Below are positions 37,200 through 49,682 of a DNA stretch of 64,000 nucleotides, piece after piece. Position 1 is the first letter of the stretch; each line of letters starts with the position of its first letter. This DNA is from Bolinopsis microptera. Its lineage: Eukaryota; Ctenophora; Tentaculata; Lobata; Bolinopsidae. The stretch covers positions 2,823,730 through 2,887,729 of the forward strand of contig NC_087079.1 in assembly GCF_026151205.1 (NCBI RefSeq), read 5' to 3'. Under the pieces are notes generated by a model. It was not told the origin of the DNA and did not search any database. It saw nothing but the letters and a program-made list of their open reading frames with translations. The position numbers and the translations under genes were made by a program.

Positions 37200-37985
37200 A
37201 CATTTCGGGATCGGAAGAAAGCGGCACGTACTATTTCGACGAAATTTATACAAGTTACTAACATCGTTGATTCATGATGCCAATCTTTCACAGCTCAGTG
37301 GTGCATTTCGCCGAAAAGCATTATTGGATACCGAGAAGCATTTTTGGATGCGCGGCGCGACACACTCACAGTAACGCATCGCGTTGATTCACGATGTCAA
37401 TCCTTCACTGTTCATGTTCACAGCTCGGCGAGGCCCAGTCATGGTGCATATCGCCAATTTAGTAACATAGTTGGTCAGTTCGTACAAAAGTCGTAAAAAA
37501 TTCGTACAGTTCGGCACGTTTTTTCAGTTTGGGATTAGTTTGGGAAAAATTCGCCTCCTAAATTTTCGAAATATATAATAATAAAAAGCTAATTGCAAAA
37601 ATTTGTGTTAAAATGGCGGGAAACGATGACGTGCGGATGCATGTTAATATTTAAATCTGAAATGTAACCTCCCGGACAAAAATAACAAATTTTTCGGACT
37701 GAAGTGATTACTGATTAAAAAACAAAAATTTTTTTTAAAATTCGGTAAAAATTCCTCGACAGCTTTTTAAAATTTGTACAGTTCGATACCTTTTAAAAGT
37801 TCGTACATAAAGTAACGTACTGACCAAGTATGTTTAGTAAAGCACTAGTGGTTGCAAGAAGCATTATATTATTGGCTGCGCGGCGCGGCCCAGTAGTGCA
37901 TCGCGCTACAACAAACATCGTCAATTAGATTACTCGAAGCTCAAAGCTGTCATGTAAAGTATTTATCCAAAATAATTCCGATCCC
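37200..37985. other. no gene; duplicated GCGCGGC blocks
   Basis: Interior of the 6.9-kb element. Blocks such as GATTCATGATGCCAATC / GATTCACGATGTCAATC and GGATGCGCGGCGCGAC recur two or three times (37265-37450, 37870-37910). No open frame. Confidence 0.5.
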
Positions 37986-37993
37986 GAGGATTG

Positions 37994-38090
37994 TTACTGG
38001 GCCGCGCTCAGCCTGTCATTCCGCCAAATCTTTATTCGCCAAATCTTAATGTTTATGAACATGTACATAATAGCCTGGGTTCCCAGGTAA
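37994..38090 (+). mobile_element. small TTAC-ended MITE, copy 2
   Basis: 97 bp, TTACTGGGCCGC to CCCAGGTAA, flanked by GAGGATTG at 37986-37993 and 38091-38098 (8-bp duplication). Confidence 0.88.
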
Positions 38091-38296
38091 GAGGATTGAC
38101 ATAACTTATAAATTTATAATATATTAATTCTAAATACTGAATGCATCGCATTTTAGGGGTTTTGGTATTTTCGTAGCTAAATTGCACTAAAGCTTTCGCG
38201 CTTGCACTTCACACTTGCCTGTAGTTCGTAAACTGAAAACTCGTGGGTACGATATATGTGATTACTGAACAATAAATTCGGCTCGACTCTCATTAC

Positions 38297-39982
38297 TAGG
38301 CTATCCACTCCGATAATCGTTACCGATAATTATCTCCGATAATTCGTTAAAAAAGGTTATCTGTTTATCTAGATAAAACATATTTTTATCGGTATAAAAA
38401 TTCACTAGAAATTACCGAAAAAACTGCCACAATACCGTAAAATTTTAAAGAAATATTAGTGTTTTTTGCCTTCCCAAGTAATCCAAGAAACAGTCCCAAA
38501 CGTTTTATAGTATGATAGAAGAGGTAGTTTACTTAAATGTGAGCTTAAGAGGTTTATTTACATTTGTATACCTATGGAACTGTAGAACTGTAGAACTGTA
38601 GAAGTCTAGAGAAAGTTATTGACATTGTTATCTTGAGGCTAGGGTGCTGGCGTTCTACCTTACAACCATTCTGGAGACAGGAACGAGCATGTTACTGTTA
38701 ACAAGAGTCAAAAATACCGGCAGGCGGCAGGGCACTCAATTAAATTCCGTAAGTGTTCTAGATGTGAAACATTGTCTTCAGGAGGAGGAATCTGTTGCTC
38801 CAAGTTATCCACAGGATAAGGAAACGGTTCACTGAATCACTTTAAATGTTTTACTGTTTCGAGGAGAATTGGTATTTGTTGCACTACTGTTCTCAAGAGA
38901 AGGATACCGGTGGTCTACTGTTTTGAAGAGAACTGGTGCACTACTGTTCTCAGGAGAAGGAAACCGGTGGTCTAATGTTTTGAAGAGAACTGGTGCACTA
39001 CTGTTCTCAGGAGAAGGAAACCGGTGGTCTACTGTTTTGAAGAGAACTGGTGCACTACTGTTCTCAGGAGAAGGAAACCGGTGGTCTAATGTTTTGAAGA
39101 GAACTGGTGCACTACTGTTCTCAGGAGAAGGAAACCGGTGATCTACTGTTTTGAAGAGAACTAGTGCGTTACTGTTCTCAGGAGAAGGAAACCGGTGGTC
39201 TACTGTTTTGAAGAGAACTAGTGCGTTACTGTTCTCAGGAGAAGGAAACCCTTGGTCTACTGTTTTGAAAAGAACTGGTGCACTACTGTTCTCAGGAGAA
39301 GGAAACCGGTGGTCTACTGTTTTGAAGAGAACTAGTGCGTTACTGTTCTCAGGAGAAGGAAACCGGTGGTCTAATGTTTTGAAGAGAACTAGTGCGTTAC
39401 TGTTCTCAGGAGAAGGATACCAGTGGTCTACTGTTTTGAAGAGAACTGTTGCACTACTGTTTTCAGGAGAAGGAAACCGGTGGTCTACTGTTTTGAAGAG
39501 AACTAGTGCGTTACTGTTCTCAGGAGAAGGAAACCGGTGGTCTACTGTTTTGAAGAGAACTAGTGCGTTACTGTTCTCAGGAGAAGGAAACCCTTGGTCT
39601 ACTGTTTTGAAGAGAACTGGTACACTACTGTTTTTAGGAGAAGGAAACGGTGATCTACTGTTTTGAAGAGAACTGGTACACTACTGTTCTTAGGAGAAGA
39701 CAAACCGTTGGTCTACTGTTTTGAAGAGAACTGGTACACTATTGTTCCCCGGAGAAGAAAACTGATGCTCTAATATTTTCAAAAGAAAGGAAGTTGTACT
39801 TTAGCAAGATTACTGGTAAACAGTAATAAAAGTCGACAATCAGTTTTTGTGAAATTTGGAAAACATTTTGGCTTTGGCCTTCAGCAGAAAAATTATCGGT
39901 TTTATCGGTTTTATCTAGATAAAACCTAAATTTTTATCTGTTTATCTAGATAAAAGATTTCATACCGATAATGGATAGCCTA
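38297..39982. mobile_element. hAT-like non-autonomous element
   Basis: The ends read TAGGCTATCCA and TGGATAGCCTA, with inverted CCGATAAT words inside. It is flanked by CTCATTAC at 38289-38296 and 39983-39990 (8-bp duplication). TAGG ends and an 8-bp duplication fit the hAT superfamily. It carries a 57-bp minisatellite and no transposase. Confidence 0.85.
38868..39770 (+). repeat. 57-bp minisatellite inside the hAT-like element
   Basis: About fifteen copies of a 57-bp unit containing CTGTTCTCAGGAGAAGGAAA and CTACTGTTTTGAAGAGAAC. Since 57 is a multiple of three, frames at 38869-39141 and 39151-39666 are open and would give a 19-residue repeat (GEGNRWSTVLKRTGALLFS). The stops and the lack of a gene context argue for a non-coding minisatellite. 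Confidence 0.9.
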
Positions 39983-40249
39983 CTCATTACATTCTTTTAA
40001 TAACTTGCTGTGCGAGATTTCAATACTATTAATTTGCAAATGCTAATTTAACATTTAGATCTTTACATCATCTTCTTTCACATAGCCATGTGTCTAAGCG
40101 TACTACTAGCGAGAGGGCTATGGTTAGAGCATAAACAGGTTATACTGGACGAATCTCACTCGTTAACGGGTGATACTCGTAATTTACTATCACGCGCCGC
40201 TTTTTCTCAAAATATTAGTCTAAGCCTATACCAGCCGGCAAAGTTTATA

Positions 40250-40735
40250 TATGTAACCTACATACAACGTTAAAATTTAGTTGAGTTTTGAACGTTGCTT
40301 ATAGTTGATAAGGTAACCTTGATCTAACGTAAAATAATAAACGTTTTGCAACGTTAAAAATAAAACCTATAACCAACGTTAGATATTTAACGTTTAACAA
40401 CGTTTTATATGTAACCTACATACAACTTTAAAATGTAGTTGAATTTTAAACCCTGCTTATAGTTAATAAGGTAACCTTGATCTGACGTCAAATAATAAAC
40501 GTTTTGCAACGTTAAAAATAAAACCTATAGGCTATAACCAACGTTAGATATTTAACCTTTAACAACGTTTTATAATTATATGTAACCTACATACAACTTT
40601 AAAATGTAGTTGAATCTTAAACTCTGCTTATAGTTAGTAAGGTAACCTTGATCTGACGTCAAATAATAAACGTTTTGCAACGTTAAAAATAAAACTTATA
40701 ACCACCGTTAGATATTTAACGTTTAACATAAACAA
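40250..40735 (+). repeat. 158-171-bp tandem repeat rich in AACGTT
   Basis: Three imperfect direct copies, starting near 40253, 40411 and 40582 at GTAACCTACATACAAC. AACGTT words are frequent within each copy. It lies just inside the right terminal array of the 6.9-kb element. No coding content. Confidence 0.85.
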
Positions 40736-40744
40736 CTATAGCCA

Positions 40745-41507
40745 TAGCTATAGCTGTCGCCGCGATATCTAGCGCTAGATAGCGCTATCTAGCGTAAACT
40801 GTCACAAACCGATATTCTCCGCTAGATAGCACTATCTATCGCTAACAAGCGTTATCTAGCGGAGAATGTCGATTTGTGACAGTTTACGCTAGATAGCGTT
40901 ATCTAGCGCTAGCTGTCGCCGCGATATCTAGCGCTAGATAGCGCTATCTAGCGCTATCTAGCGTAAACTGTCACAAACCGACATTCTCCGCTAGATAGCG
41001 CCAGATAGCGCTAGATAGCGCTAGATAGCGCTGCGTCAGATGTCGTTGCGACATATAGCGTTAGATAGCGCTAGATACCGCTAGATGTCGCAAAAAAAAG
41101 GGCGGAAATTTTATGAAAATAGCGCTATCTGTCGCCTGGCGTCAGTGCTGCGTGCTTTACTGGGCCGCGCTCAGCCTGTCATTCCGCCAAATCTTTATGT
41201 TAATGAACATAATAGCCTGGGGTCCTCAGGTAATGCGTGCTTAGCGTCATCTAGCGTCATCTAGCGTCATCTAGCGTCATATAGCGTCATATAGCGTCAT
41301 ATAGCGCTAGATAGCGCTAGATAGCGCTAGAAAGCGCTAGATAGCGACATTCGAAAGGTGCCGTGCACTTAGCGACAATGTCGCTAATTGGCGTCATCTA
41401 GCGTCATCTAGCGTCATCTAGCGTCATCTATCATCATCTGGCGATATTTCACGCTAGATGACGCTAGATGACGTCATATGTCGAATTTAAACTATCAGTA
41501 AAGGTCC
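40745..41507 (-). repeat. right terminal repeat: ATCTAGCG motif array
   Basis: Reverse-complement counterpart of 34591-35310. It shares the terminal 40 bp, the GGTGCCGTGCACTTAG spacer and the GGCGTCAGTGCTGCGTGCT spacer, the last interrupted by the 77-bp MITE at 41157. Confidence 0.88.
41157..41233 (+). mobile_element. small TTAC-ended MITE, copy 3, inside the terminal repeat
   Basis: 77 bp, TTACTGGGCCGC to CTCAGGTAA, flanked by TGCGTGCT at 41149-41156 and 41234-41241. The left terminal repeat of the host element has the uninterrupted sequence (AAGCACGCAGCAC at 34866-34878), so the insertion is younger than the host element. Confidence 0.92.
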
Positions 41508-41515
41508 CCATTGTC

Positions 41516-42076
41516 CAGGTTCAATGGCTTCACATGTTATGAAGTATAAACTATGTACCAAAGTAACAATGGTTTTAAAAATACATCTTACTATATATAT
41601 TATATAAAGCGAGACGATAGTAATAGTATTCCGTGCCATTTTACTGACACCACGGCATCAACTTTAACGCGACTTTCCGCAAAAACCGTAAAAGATATAC
41701 AACAGCGATCGCGTCTGTATTCTGTAACTAAACAAAGTTATATAATAATAGTTAATAGTACTATGTACAGTATGCACTGAAGGGGTATCCTAGGAAGTTT
41801 CTTGCACTTTTAACAGGTACCCTTCCTCATTTAACTGGGGTTCGAAAACTGGACCTTCTGCGCAGAAGGCGGATGCTCTAACCACTAGGCCACCTAGCCC
41901 CTAAGGCTATAGCTATTATAGCTATTTTTTTGTTAAATTACTACCAAATCCAAATATAGCCAAATTGGTAAGATTTGTTTAAAAGCTGAAGCGTTTGAAG
42001 GGGGTCTAGCCTTTGCCTATTTTTGTCCATTTAATTATAAGACCCAAGTTAAGTGTAGGAAGTTGATGATATACCT
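41516..42076 (+). repeat. right half of composite repeat
   Basis: Resumes exactly where 34590 left off and matches 24539-25107 with small indels. It includes the LINE-like block and, on the minus strand at 41838-41903, a cleaner copy of the tRNA-Arg-like head. Confidence 0.9.
41838..41903 (-). repeat. tRNA-Arg-like SINE head, second copy
   Basis: The minus strand reads GGTGGCCTAGTGGTTAGAGC (D arm with A box), CCGCCTTCTGCGCAGAAGG (anticodon TCT arm) and TTTTCGAACCCC (B-box-like). No matching 3' acceptor strand, so it is SINE-derived. Confidence 0.65.
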
Positions 42077-42146
42077 TATCGGACCTTATTTGGACGGACA
42101 TTAAATGAACGGACATAATTATGAACGGACATTAATATGAACGCTA
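42077..42146 (+). repeat. interspersed TCGGACC repeat
   Basis: TTATCGGACCTTATTTGGAC followed by repeated GAACGGACAT words; third member of the family seen at 15595 and 20985. Confidence 0.5.
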
Positions 42147-42840
42147 GAAGGCACTCAAAACCATCAAAAATCCGATTTTTTTCCATTTTTTAAGACTTTT
42201 TTTATTTCAGAAAATGATTTTTAAATCCATTTTTTATACAGTAAGTAAGAAAAGCAGTCGTTAACAGTAAAAATCTTAAAATACGAATTCTTATAGCAAA
42301 ACTAATAGTTTCGATTAATTGCATCAATTATCACATGCTGTAAAAATCTCTTCGGGTTGCTTTCGGGTGGATACTTGATTGACGTTGTCAACCCTTCCAG
42401 ACCTGTGACCGAACGTTTGAGGACTCAAAGTTTTTCTACAAGTAAAAACTACTTTTCTCCGTGTTTTAAGCTATTTCGATCATTTTGAGCCAATTACAAA
42501 ATTTTACATTTTTTCTAATTAGCTAATTGATAATTATCCAATTAACTAATTGTCTGACGTAAAAAGTGTCTTTACAACAGTTTTTCCTCCTGATAAGATG
42601 AACACCCTCGATTAATCTGCAAGCTTTTGCGAAGATCAAAACTAAGGATATTCGACAAACAAGAAAGGTGGTAAAAAGTGGTAAAAGTGGCAAAAAGTGG
42701 GCGTAAGACACGTGGAAAAGTTTGGAAAAGTTGGTCAGCCATAAAGGGCACCCAATGGGACTCAAAAACGTCAAAAATCCTTCGAAAGCTTTTTGTGTTG
42801 GTCGATCGATTTTTTCAGTACTACGATCTGTCTGTACTAT
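42147..42840. other. no gene; possible repeat ends
   Basis: AT-rich. GGCACTCAAAACCATCAAAA near 42152 and GGACTCAAAAACGTCAAAAA near 42757 are direct imperfect repeats, suggesting an unidentified element of about 0.6 kb. Confidence 0.4.
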
Positions 42841-42998
42841 ACTGTCCGTGATCTAGCTCGTGATGTTAAACGTGACCTTTCCTAAATCTTGACCAGATTC
42901 ATGATCTTGTAATACTACAGAATACTACAGAATTCTGTAAAGAGTGATCACCGTAAAATTTATATCACGAACATCACGAACTAGATCACGGACTGTAT
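42841..42998. mobile_element. 158-bp MITE with TGTCCGTGATCTAG ends
   Basis: CTGTCCGTGATCTAGCTCGT at the left and the inverse ACTAGATCACGGACTGT at the right form terminal inverted repeats of about 25 bp. A TA target like that of Tc1/mariner relatives is possible but not certain. Confidence 0.6.
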
Positions 42999-43467
42999 GG
43001 TTATGCAATATTCAAATATATATTCAGATATATTCAGCTACATAACATTATCGTGGAGCTTTAGTTTAAAGACTGTAGTTTAATTGTTTCCAAGATTAGG
43101 TTTAGAAGTTTATTATAATAGTAATAAATGTATGTATATATGTATTATCTTTTATTTGCAACTAATTATCGGCAAAATATCAAAATAACATTTTAAACTT
43201 TGAACGAATTTGACTACCCTCTCCGCCATTTCCCTATTTTCTGTGATCAAGGCTTGTTTTTTTCATTGGGTCTTTCTATTCTCTAATTAGCTAGCTTTAA
43301 GTATGATGCTCCATGAACAGAGCTAACATTTTTCCAATTAATTCTTATCTGAAATATCGTATCGGAGATAATACACCTCGAATTTACATTCATATCATTT
43401 TCTAGTGACCATCATCAAATACCAACATATTTACACGTACGCGTACGGTTGTTGACTTTCCAGTAAA
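42999..43467 (+). promoter_or_regulatory. 5' flank of the first zinc-finger gene
   Basis: Homologous, with gaps, to 45190-45832 upstream of the second zinc-finger gene. Shared words include GTGGAGCTTTAGTTT, TTCCAATTAATT and CATCATCAAAT...CTAACAT/CCAACAT, with CGTACGCGTACG near the start codon in this copy only. Part is 5' UTR; no core promoter motif can be assigned. Confidence 0.45.
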
Positions 43468-44796
<1,329 letters not shown>

Positions 44797-45448
44797 CATT
44801 TACTCTTAGTCGACGTCGAGTAGAGAACTTGGTACTTGATCCCCCTCCCGGAGTTATAGGAAGTTAAATTCAATCTTCACTAGTCAAGTCACGGCTGTTG
44901 TACTTGGAAATCACGTTAAATTAGTTTGGCCTTTTGTTTACCCTCACCGGTGATGTTTTATAATTTTGCTTACAGACTATCGTGATTGCTTGATAATTTT
45001 GTTGCAGGCTGATGCAAATTTCGACTGAGCGAGTTCATATACTTTTGCATTTTCCCGAATTTTAGGTATTTTAAGTTGGGGAATGGGGGAAAAACGTGGG
45101 AAGGCGACAAATGCACATAGGTATGTTTGGTCACTGATATCACACCTGACACCATGCAACAGGTGCGAAGTAAAGCTCAAAAGTCAAAACCGTTACCGTG
45201 GAGCTTTAGTTTGGAGAGTTCTAGTTTTAGGGAGCATCCACATATCAGTATTACTATTACGTCAGCAAGTTTTTGGCCATTGTTTGTTGTTACCCAATCC
45301 GTCAATCCGTGTTAGCAACTGTTTTCACATAGCCAATGATAGTTCGTCTGGTGCGTCGAAGTCCTCCAAGGCCCATATCAGTTAAATCTTTCCAATTAAT
45401 TTTAATCTGAAATGTCGATTCGAAGAGAGGATATCTCGAATTTATATT
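44797..45448. other. intergenic region, right part duplicated from upstream of gene 1
   Basis: The segment from about 45195 resembles the 5' flank of the first zinc-finger gene, so the duplication unit included upstream sequence. No other gene seen. Confidence 0.5.
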
Positions 45449-45778
45449 CATACTAGAAAGCCCGTGGTAACAGGGACGAAGCTAGTAGTATTCTTTGAAA
45501 GAAGGTTTTAATCGCATCAAAAAAGATCCATCCCGACCGAAGATACAGTCAATTTAAATATAAAACACTTTAAACACAACGTAATTACCACAAAACCGAT
45601 CAAAATGACATTAAAACAATCTTTGCACGTGCATGTGTGCATTAAAACACCGTTGCTATGGAACCTTTTGGTTGTTACCTAAATTCCTATTTCTCATCTA
45701 ATTTGCACGTGGGCGGTCGTACAGACAGACAGACAACAGAAATAATTCTTTGAATTATAGTAGAGATTATTGTTTAGC
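45449..45778. mobile_element. insertion in the 5' flank of zinc-finger gene 2
   Basis: Compared with the homologous flank of gene 1, about 330 bp is extra here. It runs from ACTAGAAAGCCCGTGG to GAATTATAGTAGAGAT and includes CAGACAGACAGACAACAG. Probably a SINE or similar short element; the family is not recognised. Confidence 0.55.
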
Positions 45779-45832
45779 GATGATCATCAAATGCTAACAT
45801 CTCTACACGTAGGGTAATTTACTTTCCGAAAA

Positions 45833-47120
45833 ATGGAACAGCGAAATGCACCAGAGTTTAAAGATGATATGAAAATGGAAGAAGATTGTGTCCTACCAGA
45901 GTTGATAAAGACAGAGATCAAGAAAGAGGGCCTGGAAGATTGCAACTTACCAGAATTGATAAAGACAGAGATCAAGAAAGAGGGCCTGGAAGATTGCAAC
46001 TTACCAGAATTGTTAAAGTCAGAGATAAAGAAAGAGGAAGATAATCTTGTTATTAAAACAGAAAGGTATTCGAATCCTACTTCTCAGATGCATTGTCCCA
46101 TCCAAGAATCAGCATTACCTTGTCAACAGTCGGTTCATACTGATGAGAAGTCTTACAACTGCTCTGAATGTTCGTACAGTGCAAGCGTAAAACCCAATCT
46201 AGTTCGTCATCAGCTGATTCACACTGGTGAAAAACCTTACAAATGCTCTGAATGTTCCTACAGTGCAAGCGTAAAACCCAATTTAGTTCGTCATCAGCTG
46301 ATTCACACTGGTGAAAAACCTTACAAATGCTCTGAATGTTCCTACAGTGCAAGCCGAAAACACAATTTAGTTCGTCATAAGCTGATTCACACTGGTGAAA
46401 AGCCTTACAAATGCTCTGAATGTTCCTACAGTGCAAGCCAAAAGAGAGCTTTAGTTTTACATCGACGGACTCATACTGGTGAAAAGCCATATAAATGCTC
46501 TGAATGTTCCTACAGTTCAAGCGTACAACCGAATTTAGTTCGCCATCAGCTGATTCACACTGGTGAAAAACCTTACAAATGCTCTGAATGTTCCTACAGT
46601 GCAAGCGTAAAACCCAATTTAGTTCGTCATCAGCTGATTCACACTGGTGAAAAACCTTACAAATGCTCTGAATGTTCCTACAGTGCAAATCAAAAGATAG
46701 CATTAGTTTTACATCGGCGGACTCATACTGGCGAAAAACCGTATAATGCTCCGAATGTTCCTACAGTTCAAGCCAAAAACAAAATTTAGCTCGTCATCAG
46801 CAAACTCATATCAGTGAAAATCAAAAGCCTTACAAATGCTCTGAATGTTCCTACAGCGCAAGCCAAAAATCAGTTTTAGTTTCACATCGACGGACTCATA
46901 CTGGTGAAAACCCATATAAATGCTCTGAATGTTCCTACACTGCAAGCGACAGATCAAATTTAGTTTTGCCATCGGCGGACTCATACTGGTGAAAAACCAT
47001 ATAAATGCTCTAAAAGTAAATGTTCCAACAGTGCAAGCCTTAAACCAAATGACAGTAAAAATACATATCGATCTTCTGAATGTTCTTTTATTGGTTTTCA
47101 TAAGTCAATCTTATAGCTGC
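45833..47120 (+). pseudogene. C2H2 zinc-finger gene 2, frameshifted near the C-terminus
   Basis: The ATG at 45833 opens 318 residues: three PELIKTEIKKE-type repeats (again with IKKE SUMO-like sites), then seven intact C2H2 fingers (YKCSECSYSASVKPNLVRHQ type). A one-base deletion at about 46743 shifts the frame, which ends at 46789. Further finger-coding sequence to about 47100 carries more indels (an extra T near 46965, an insertion near 47014). Very similar to the gene at 43468, so the pair is a tandem duplication. The seven-finger product could still be made; family role is sequence-specific DNA binding in the nucleus. Confidence 0.82.
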
Positions 47121-47915
47121 AGGAACTGGACGAAGTTTTTAACTCAAATCAAATTTAATGATCAAAGCCAAAAGCTGATGTAAAAGGTTTTGTAAAAGGT
47201 TTTGTAAAGTGAAATTAGTTTCTTATTTTCATAGTTAATATTCGGGTTTTATCAAGTTTTCGAGCAACTATTACATGTAAGACCTAACCTTCATTTGGAT
47301 ATTTAAAAGACAAATTAAATACACACAAGGGTTTACGGTAAGGTAAATCGGGGTTTACTGTAGGAATCAGTAAAACCGCAATTTACCTTACCGTTAATCC
47401 CGGTTTACCGTACAGCCCATACTCATAGGGAGTTTAAGCAGACTGAAACTATTAATATTATATCGTTAAATTCGCTGATAATGATGATACTCATACATTG
47501 TACACTGTGTTCATACTTCAATTTAAAGCCGCATACAGTTCAGTGTGTTGATAAGAACACAACTGATACGAAAGCGAGTGAATTTGTAACGTTACTAGAA
47601 TAGACTGTGCATGCAACTGTCGGAAAATCTATATATTCGAGAGTAGGTTGAACAATTAATACCAGATTATACGAGTAAGTTCTTTATTTCAAAGTTAAAG
47701 TCATAAAAGAAGCACAAGAATCGCATAAATATACTTGATTATCTAATCGATTGTGATAATTTTCTTGCTTGAATCATTTAAGTTGTCAAATAATTTAACG
47801 TTCTATTCGTTGTCGTGAGCTTTTAAAACCAATACTTATAAATGTAAAACTAAAAGAGTACGAAGTTCAAGATTAAATGTAAATTTAATAAATTTAAATT
47901 GGTCGTGATGATACC
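47121..47915. other. no gene; MITE-like palindrome
   Basis: Contains the palindromic element at 47322-47412 and otherwise AT-rich unique sequence. Confidence 0.5.
47322..47412. mobile_element. short palindromic pogo-like MITE
   Basis: GTTTACGGTAAGGTAAATCG at the left and its near-inverse (CAATTTACCTTACCGTTAAT, then GGTTTACCGTAC) at the right. It shares TACAGTAAACCCCGATTTAC (minus strand) with the element at 18757. Confidence 0.6.
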
Positions 47916-48521
47916 ATGTTACGTGGAAATGAAGATTGGCGGAAGAGTAAGATTCTTGGGTCATTGTTGTGTAGTGAAAGTGATATAGCTGCTCGATGCA
48001 TTGCTGGGAACAATGCCTTCTATAAGTTCACCAAGATCTGGTCTCAGCAGAATATCTCCGTTACCAGAAAGATAGCAGTATACGAAGCCCAAATTGTATC
48101 AATCATCGTGTACAATTGCAGTAGTTGGTGTCCTACTGCAAAGTCACTAGAAAAACTAGACATTTGCCATAGAAAACACCTTAGATCATTACTGAACATT
48201 TATTGGCCTCATGGAACAATATCCAATGCAAACTTGTACCTAAGATGTAACTCAGTTAAGCTATCAGATCGTGTCCCTAAAGCAAGGTGGAAGCTCCTAG
48301 GTCATATCTTGCGTAGTGCTGATGACTCCCCCGCTGCATTAGCGTTAAAGTTTGCTGTCACAACAAACTGTAAAGGGCGCGTCGGTGCGCATCGTAAGAA
48401 TTTGTTCAAGATTATTGTGAATGATTTGACCCGTAGAGGTTTAAAACTTAACTCTTTGAATGATCTTAATAAGCTTAAGATATTAGCCGATGATAGAGTT
48501 GCTTGGAGAAACAAATTTTAA
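47916..48521 (+). pseudogene. LINE reverse transcriptase C-terminal fragment
   Basis: 201 residues with GNEDWRKSKILGSLLCSESD, LEKLDICHRKHLRSLLNI and RWKLLGHILR, matching the C-terminal part of the RT frame at 53845-54885. The catalytic core is absent, so this is a 5'-truncated copy of the same LINE family. The 3' UTR continues to about 48600. Confidence 0.85.
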
Positions 48522-48827
48522 CTATAGCTGTCTTGATCTGTACTGATCACCATTTTAGGATGACTTGATTTCTTTTAGGGGTTTTGAATATTTTAATGGT
48601 GTAAACAGTTTCTTAATAATAATATTATATATTGTATGATGTATAGTATTTAAATTCACGATCATGGTGCAGCTGCTGCTGTGTTAGTGTTATGTTAAGT
48701 TATAATGTTAAGTTTCACGTGTGGTTGCTAGTCCGTGAGGTTGTAAAAGTCACATACCTGATACATAAAAGCATACACAAGTCCACTGCAAATTTAGAAA
48801 CGTATATTATAGTTTGCTACATTAGCC

Positions 48828-48905
48828 CCGTGGTAACCATGGTAACCGTCGTAACCATGGTAACCATGGTAACCGTCGTAACCATGGTAACCGTCGTAAC
48901 GCTAT
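48828..48905 (+). repeat. 9-bp minisatellite, GTAACCATG / GTAACCGTC
   Basis: Eight or so tandem nine-base units alternating CATGGTAAC and CGTCGTAAC forms. Too short to be functional by itself. Confidence 0.9.
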
Positions 48906-49682
48906 CACGCTTTTAACTAATGAATGTAGATTGCAATTTGAGGCCGAATCTAATCGAACTTTTAATCTTACTTCCTATTCTGGGCATGGGACACTGATCT
49001 CTGCAAGGCTTACACACATAACCTTAATTAATTTATTGGAATTTGTGGAACTTGTTGGTATCCGATGAGATTCCATACCTCATACCTCTGTGTAGGTATA
49101 AATGTGAATAACGAAATTATTTTTGTGAGCTCATAGTCATACTGGTTGTTGATTGTAAGTTTAATATCTGGTCACTGGGATCCTGCATAATTTTGATATT
49201 CTCTTTACAGAGTTGCCATTGCTTTTATCTGATTTAGTAGTGAAATAAATACGTTTAAACTAAAAACGTAGCTTGATTTGTCTGGAAATTCCAATTTTGT
49301 CGTTGAAATAGCCTTTTCTCTTCGGTAGTTACCTGTTACTGCTGCCTTTTTAATGTTTTGAGCTTTATGGTAGTTTGATTTATTGCTTCGTAATCAGCTG
49401 CATTTCAATCGAAAGTTTTTGAGTTTCAACTTTAAAGCTCCTTCTGCCAGGTTGTGTGCTCTAACGTACATTTCTTACATTCCAGCTAAGCCCTTATAAT
49501 AAGGCTTTGAACATTATAGCCAGGAAATATTCAAGGAAGAATTCCAAGGATTCTTGGGACTGGAGGATTCTACAAATTCTAGAATCTACGATTTTCCCTT
49601 TAAAAGGTGTTTTTGTTGTTGTTGATATTTTTAGGAATCTGACCATCACTAACACTATCCGATTTAACAAAAAAGTTATAAG
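48906..49682 (+). promoter_or_regulatory. 5' flank of the SLC22-type gene
   Basis: No other gene seen. Probably includes promoter and 5' UTR of the transporter starting at 49683. No specific motif can be assigned. Confidence 0.4.

Noticed and set aside
38869-39666. Protein-coding repeat gene in the hAT-like element
   Set aside because: Openness follows from a 57-bp period; there is no promoter, splice or family evidence, and stops occur between the two frames.
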